In this document: in pieces, positions 13,391 to 16,457 of the stretch | Layout: every line of letters starts with the position of its first letter | Position numbering within the stretch: the first letter of the stretch is position 1 | Assembly (NCBI GenBank): GCA_014729315.1 | Contig: WJKD01000849.1 | Span: 1 to 16,457, forward strand | Direction of reading: 5' to 3' | Length of the DNA stretch: 16,457 nt | Origin: Promethearchaeota archaeon | Lineage (GTDB): Archaea > Asgardarchaeota > Lokiarchaeia > Sigynarchaeales > SOKP01 | Made by a program: the position numbers and the translations under genes | Notes under the pieces: model-generated | What the model was told of the DNA's origin: nothing | What the model saw: only the letters and a program-made list of their open reading frames with translations | The model's database searches: none

Positions 13391-14170
13391 TTACAATAAC
13401 ATTAGCTTTACAAGACCCATTATCCCTAAACTTATTGATAAAATACCAACCATAGCCTTAGCGGTCTTATCTTTTAGTTTTCTCGCCAGATAACTTCCCA
13501 GTGGAGCAGATATTACGCCGGAGATAACCATGATTATAGCTAATTGAATTGTAAGAATTACTTGCGAAAAATTGTTAAAGATTGAATACAATATAAATCC
13601 CAAAATGGATAACAAAGATTCAGAGAGCTGCGTAACCCCCACTGCTTTCCTTATCTCGGTTCCTGAGAGAATTTGCCCGCTTGTGATTAAAGGCCCGTAA
13701 CCTCCACCTGAAATCGCTTTATTAAAACCGGCGAGTGTTCCGATTAAAAAGAAATTTAGTAAGGAATCATTCATTTTTATGTTAAATAATACTAAGAGCC
13801 CAATACCTATCATCATCATCCCAATATATGTCATCACTATGTTTTCTGGAACTGTAAATACTAAAAATATCGCTATGAGACTCCCTATCGTGCCTAAAAT
13901 TGTGAATAAAACGAAAACCCGCCGTTCAGTCGATTCTTTAGTTTTAAAATCAAAATTTTTATAAAGGTAATGAAAAAGGGCTCCCGTTAATCCTGTGGTT
14001 GCTTGTGAGAGTAATAAAGTGGGAACAATAACCAACAACGAGAAATCTAGAAGGATAAGAACCATTGAAATTATGCCATACCCCATACCGAATGAATTAT
14101 CAACAAGTCCTCCTGCAAATCCCAAAACAATTGCAATAACGAAGATTAATAAAGTTAATTTGACTAACAA
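13391..14170 (-). CDS. TauE/SafE-family membrane transporter
   Basis: 259-residue integral membrane protein of the TauE/SafE (sulfite/sulfonate exporter-like) family, normal length. About eight hydrophobic segments are visible. The two family signature repeats are GFAGGLVDNSFGMGYG (17-32) and GTLAGFNKAISGGGYGP (144-160), reflecting the internal duplication of these transporters. Positive loops include YKNFDFKTKESTERR (70-84) and ARKLKDKTAK (229-238). Substrates in the family include sulfite, sulfonates and organic anions; nothing in the neighbourhood fixes this one. The start is TTG at 14170, supported by the Shine-Dalgarno GGGAGGTG 8 nt upstream. The gene is transcribed alone, convergent with the LSm-like gene. 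Confidence 0.85.
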   Translation of the reverse strand: MLVKLTLLIFVIAIVLGFAGGLVDNSFGMGYGIISMVLILLDFSLLVIVPTLLLSQATTGLTGALFHYLYKNFDFKTKESTERRVFVLFTILGTIGSLIAIFLVFTVPENIVMTYIGMMMIGIGLLVLFNIKMNDSLLNFFLIGTLAGFNKAISGGGYGPLITSGQILSGTEIRKAVGVTQLSESLLSILGFILYSIFNNFSQVILTIQLAIIMVISGVISAPLGSYLARKLKDKTAKAMVGILSISLGIMGLVKLMLL

Positions 14171-14178
14171 TGAATCAA

Positions 14179-14187
14179 CACCTCCCT
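14179..14187 (-). promoter_or_regulatory. Shine-Dalgarno fixing the TTG start of the TauE/SafE gene
   Basis: The minus strand reads GGGAGGTG, ending 8 nt before TTG at 14170. No in-frame ATG or GTG sits at a suitable distance, so TTG is the likely initiator. Confidence 0.65.
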
Positions 14188-14322
14188 GTCGTCTATTTTT
14201 CCTTAAAAGATTATTTCTGATTAATTCAAAATAAAATCCAAGAATGATATTTGATTCTATACTACATGCAAAGTGATTATTGTATGATTTGAATGGATAT
14301 TATTACATCGAATATATGTATC

Positions 14323-14331
14323 AAAAAAAAA
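14323..14331 (-). terminator. Oligo-T terminator of hsp20
   Basis: Nine consecutive A on the plus strand give T9 on the minus strand about 28 nt after the hsp20 stop. This is a good archaeal-type termination signal. Confidence 0.5.
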
Positions 14332-14358
14332 TATTTTAAGAAAATTTTTAATAATGTC

Positions 14359-14928
14359 TTACTTAACTTCGATCTTCTTCTTCACGGGCTCTGGGGGTTC
14401 TACCTTGGGGATCTTGATGGTTAGAATTCCCTTATCTAAATTCGCGTCGATATCATCCTCGTCAATATTCTCTGGTAAAGCAAAGGCCCTGTAATAACTA
14501 CTTGTAACGCATTCTCTCCTCACCAATTCTCCTTCTTTTTCTTCTTTCTTTTCTTGTTGCATCTCTCCTTTGATCTCCAAGTTTCCTTCAGAAATCGTAA
14601 TTTCTAAATCTTCCTTATCTAAGCCCGGAACTTCCGCGGAAATAGTGTATGTATTATCGTCTTCGGATATATTGGTCAACGGCGTTCTGAATAGTGGTTC
14701 ATCTTCCGAAATACTTAACGATAATGGTACTCGTCTTCTGCCAAAAGGCCACCAAAAATTATCGTCAAAATCCCTCCACATATTATCAAACATTCTGTCC
14801 ATTTGTTGAAATAACGAGAAAGGGCTTTCTCGTCTTATAGAAAGTTCACGAGATTTTTTATCTTCAATTTTCTCTTCTTCACTTTTGCTTTCTCCTTTTT
14901 TAATTTCTATTTTTTTATCTTCAGACAT
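14359..14928 (-). CDS. hsp20: Small heat shock protein Hsp20 (alpha-crystallin family)
   Basis: 189 residues. ATP-independent holdase chaperone that forms oligomers and keeps unfolding proteins soluble. The charged N-terminus (1-33) is followed by an aromatic-rich segment (SPFSLFQQMDRMFDNMW, 35-51; FWWPFG, 58-63). The alpha-crystallin domain spans about 84-176 with AEVPGLDKEDLEI (98-110) and the signature GILTIKIPK (167-175). An IxI-type anchor, I186-E-V188, lies near the C-terminus. The unusually long acidic/basic N-terminal 30 residues are extra compared with short archaeal sHsps. Translation starts at ATG 14928 after a strong AAAGGAGGT Shine-Dalgarno. The gene has its own promoter and a perfect palindrome in the leader, so heat or stress control is likely. 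Confidence 0.93.
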   Translation of the reverse strand: MSEDKKIEIKKGESKSEEEKIEDKKSRELSIRRESPFSLFQQMDRMFDNMWRDFDDNFWWPFGRRRVPLSLSISEDEPLFRTPLTNISEDDNTYTISAEVPGLDKEDLEITISEGNLEIKGEMQQEKKEEKEGELVRRECVTSSYYRAFALPENIDEDDIDANLDKGILTIKIPKVEPPEPVKKKIEVK

Positions 14929-14933
14929 AACAT

Positions 14934-14945
14934 TCTACCTCCTTT
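14934..14945 (-). promoter_or_regulatory. Strong Shine-Dalgarno of hsp20
   Basis: The minus strand reads AAAGGAGGTAG, about 8 nt before the ATG. It is one of the strongest ribosome sites in the window and fits a highly translated, leadered mRNA. Confidence 0.7.
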
Positions 14946-14974
14946 ATTATGAATTATTATTTTGTGTGTGATTA

Positions 14975-14993
14975 TGTCAATCCTCGATTGACA
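14975..14993. promoter_or_regulatory. Palindromic operator candidate in hsp20 leader
   Basis: TGTCAATC (14975-14982), spacer CTC, GATTGACA (14986-14993): perfect 8-bp arms, less AT-rich than the surroundings. It lies at about +7 to +25 relative to the start expected from the better TATA box, where a bound repressor would block transcription. It is not the bacterial CIRCE sequence. An RNA hairpin in the leader is the alternative. Confidence 0.55.
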
Positions 14994-15020
14994 ATATCTA
15001 TTTTATAATAATTTACTTAC

Positions 15021-15038
15021 AATATTTAAATCTTTCGG
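15021..15038 (-). promoter_or_regulatory. BRE/TATA promoter of hsp20
   Basis: The minus strand reads CCGAAAGA followed by TTTAAATATT, a textbook BRE plus TATA arrangement. It predicts transcription from about 15000 and a 70-nt leader. A second TATA-like TATTATAAAA (15001-15010) lies closer and could act alternatively. Confidence 0.6.
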
Positions 15039-15191
15039 TTTAAAAAATAAAATAGGATTTAATATCTCTTTTGTTAAGTTATAGACCAAATTAACCACTA
15101 TTTAATTTTGTCCCGTGAAAATGATACAAGTCGTTCCAAGTACTCATGTTCTAATCATAAAAAAATAAAGTAGAAATTAAGAAAAATGGAA
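15039..15191. other. Non-coding part of the hsp20 / radical SAM gap
   Basis: The gap between hsp20 and the radical SAM gene is 315 bases (14929-15243). Its right half contains T-rich minus-strand sequence after the radical SAM terminator hairpin. I see no gene here. A 17-codon GTG-initiated frame near 15115-15168 has no ribosome site or recognisable product. No tRNA-like or repeat structure is seen. Confidence 0.5.
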
Positions 15192-15218
15192 ATTAATTAT
15201 GGTTTTTTTATAATTAAT
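15192..15218 (-). terminator. Hairpin terminator of the radical SAM gene
   Basis: Perfect 9-bp arms ATTAATTAT (15192-15200) and ATAATTAAT (15210-15218) enclose a 9-nt loop, about 26 nt past the stop codon. On the minus strand they are followed by T-rich sequence, including a T7 near 15160-15167. The stem is AU-only, hence weak, but position and T tracts support termination. Confidence 0.5.
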
Positions 15219-15243
15219 CGCTGATTTACGAATTAATAGATAT

Positions 15244-16356
15244 TTATAATTTTTTAAATCGTGATCTTTTCTTCTTGCCAGCTAGATACAAAATACAGCA
15301 ACCGTAGCATATAGGCATTAGTTTAAATTTATTCATATAATCCCGAAATAATTGGAATTTTTTATTGTTCCAAATATCTTCAAACGACTGCTCGTAGATA
15401 TTTCCCATGACCAAATCATAAAATATATGGCACGGAGCAACTTCTCCCGTAGCTGTAATATCCGTTGAGACCCAGGGCACATAGCAAGTTTCATATTGGT
15501 CTATCATATTATCCCAGTCGGCTTTAAAATAAGCATCTAAATTTGCAGGAGTAAAGTTGGGAGGTTCAAGGATAAGGTTTATTTTTTTTTCTCTCAATAC
15601 TTGCCGAATCTTTATTATTTGCTTTGAAAGGACTTTCGTATCTATACTATTAAAAGCGTCCGTAGAGGAAACTAAACAGCGCCAATATTTATCACTTTGG
15701 ATCTCAAAAACTTTCTTTAACATCTTCGAATAAGCTTGCCCCATTTCTTCTGTAATAAAGTTTACAATCTGGAGAGTAACGATATTAATCATCTCTAAAT
15801 TCAAATCGTTTAAAATGAACTGTTCTATCGAACGATAAGTATCGGGAGTAATAGTAGATATTATTTCAATGGAAGGTGATTTTGAATTGTTGCTTTGTTT
15901 TTCGTTGTATAATATTTCTATTCCTTCCATGGCTTTATTATAACTACCTTTACCGCGCTGTATATCGTTGAACTCCTCAGTCCCATCAATAGAGACTCTA
16001 ACGAGATCAAATCCCGTTTTCACGAGCATTGAAGAGTAATTTTTTAAGAGCGTTCCATTGGTAGGTGTATCTACAGAGGAACCAGCATTTTTAATAGCGA
16101 TAACAATGTCTTTGAGATGGTTATAAGTAAGAGGCTCCCCGCCAAATAAACTATAGTGAGGTTTTGCAGATTCCAACTCCTCAATCAATTGCTTTAATCT
16201 TATTGGATTTAAAGAGGCAGGCTTTTTATCAGATGCATCGTTGGAATAACAACCCTTTTCTCCCCAATAATAGCACATCTTACAGCGTAAATTACACGCT
16301 TCCGTCAGTTGAAGAGTTATATTCCTCGGTAAATTAGCTTTTGTGTTTAAGGGCAT
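15244..16356 (-). CDS. Radical SAM enzyme with SPASM-type C-terminal domain
   Basis: 370 residues. The radical SAM cluster motif CNLRCKMC (C21, C25, C28) is followed by GGEP (72-75), VRVSIDG (119-125) and a standard partial TIM barrel. The C-terminal SPASM-like region supplies C291, C309 (GEVAPCHIF), then C350, C353 and C354 (PICYGCC), with the usual GNI...IW...K..R spacer between, enough for at least one auxiliary [4Fe-4S] cluster. The tail is basic (KKKRSRFKKL). SPASM enzymes modify peptides or proteins, or act in cofactor synthesis. No precursor peptide gene or partner is visible in the window, so the substrate is unknown. An extra Cys (C36) follows the cluster motif. The gene is monocistronic here, though anything upstream lies beyond 16457. 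The ATG start lacks a clear Shine-Dalgarno. Confidence 0.88.
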   Translation of the reverse strand: MPLNTKANLPRNITLQLTEACNLRCKMCYYWGEKGCYSNDASDKKPASLNPIRLKQLIEELESAKPHYSLFGGEPLTYNHLKDIVIAIKNAGSSVDTPTNGTLLKNYSSMLVKTGFDLVRVSIDGTEEFNDIQRGKGSYNKAMEGIEILYNEKQSNNSKSPSIEIISTITPDTYRSIEQFILNDLNLEMINIVTLQIVNFITEEMGQAYSKMLKKVFEIQSDKYWRCLVSSTDAFNSIDTKVLSKQIIKIRQVLREKKINLILEPPNFTPANLDAYFKADWDNMIDQYETCYVPWVSTDITATGEVAPCHIFYDLVMGNIYEQSFEDIWNNKKFQLFRDYMNKFKLMPICYGCCILYLAGKKKRSRFKKL

Positions 16357-16388
16357 AGCGATTGCTCTTATTGATATCTAACAATAAA

Positions 16389-16398
16389 TATCATTTTT
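16389..16398 (-). promoter_or_regulatory. TATA box candidate for the radical SAM gene
   Basis: The minus strand has ATATTTATTG after a purine-rich AAGAAAAA stretch. Transcription would start near 16367 with a leader of about 10 nt. Other AT-rich matches exist in the 101 bases to the window edge. Confidence 0.3.
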
Positions 16399-16457
16399 CT
16401 TTTTTTTTTTGAGGTTGTATCTTTATTGCATTATAATAATATTAAAGTATTTTATAA

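Noticed and set aside
13391..14928. TauE/SafE and hsp20 as one operon
   Set aside because: A 188-bp gap contains a T9 termination tract after hsp20, and hsp20 (upstream on this strand) has its own strong promoter, so joint transcription is not supported.
15115..15168. Short GTG-initiated frame of about 17 codons between hsp20 and the radical SAM gene
   Set aside because: It is very short, with no Shine-Dalgarno or promoter and no resemblance to a leader or RiPP peptide.
1..16457. CRISPR arrays, insertion sequences, tRNA or rRNA genes
   Set aside because: I saw no regularly spaced repeats, transposase motifs, terminal repeats or cloverleaf/rRNA-like conserved stretches. The only large-scale repeat is the protein-level 7TM triplication.

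Overview
The window is AT-rich (roughly one-third G+C by eye), densely coding and clearly archaeal. It encodes a TFIIB-type initiation factor, several genes have TATA-like boxes about 25-30 nt before the start codon (leaderless arrangement), and termination regions are T-rich. A longin-like small protein, a small tail-anchored protein, a possible LSm-fold protein and a mixture of archaeal information genes with bacterial-type anaerobic redox operons point to an Asgard archaeon (Lokiarchaeia-like). That placement is inference from gene content; no rRNA or phylogenetic marker was compared.

Layout. 79-1014 (-): TFB. 1015-1391: non-coding, holding the TFB promoter. 1392-2279 (-): nitronate monooxygenase/FabK-type flavoprotein. 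2471-4918 (+): three tandem paralogous membrane proteins, each predicted to have seven TM helices with N-out/C-in topology and each with its own TATA box at leaderless distance. 5040-5447 (+): longin-like domain protein. 5571-5882 (+): small tail-anchored protein. 5905-8962 (-): a two-gene operon of a FAD-linked 2-hydroxyacid (probably D-lactate) dehydrogenase with a C-terminal two-cluster Fe-S module, followed by a LarA-family nickel-pincer racemase. 9100-12277 (+), divergent from that operon: GlpA-like FAD/BFD dehydrogenase, GlpB-like FAD oxidoreductase and a DUF1667 four-Cys protein. 12304-12756 (+): dual-specificity phosphatase. 12907-13194 (+): small protein with an LSm/SH3-like pattern. 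13391-14170 (-): TauE/SafE transporter. 14359-14928 (-): Hsp20. 15244-16356 (-): radical SAM/SPASM enzyme.

How the genes fit together. The centre is a fermentative redox block. LarA and the FAD/Fe-S dehydrogenase would let the cell use both lactate (or related 2-hydroxyacid) isomers, while the divergent Glp-like triad would oxidise or form glycerol 3-phosphate. Both sets would exchange electrons with an unidentified low-potential carrier or the membrane pool. The left part (7TM triplet, longin protein, tail-anchored protein) looks like membrane biology specific to this lineage and is the least explained stretch. Several perfect inverted repeats sit in promoter regions: 9-bp arms at 2328-2357, 11-bp arms at 4925-4959, 9-bp arms at 4973-4992, and 8-bp arms in the hsp20 leader at 14975-14993. 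They are good operator or terminator candidates.

Translation starts are mixed. Isolated genes tend to be leaderless ATG genes. Operon-internal genes and the hsp20 and tauE genes carry strong Shine-Dalgarno sequences. GTG or TTG starts occur at TFB (alternative), the dehydrogenase, GlpA and TauE.
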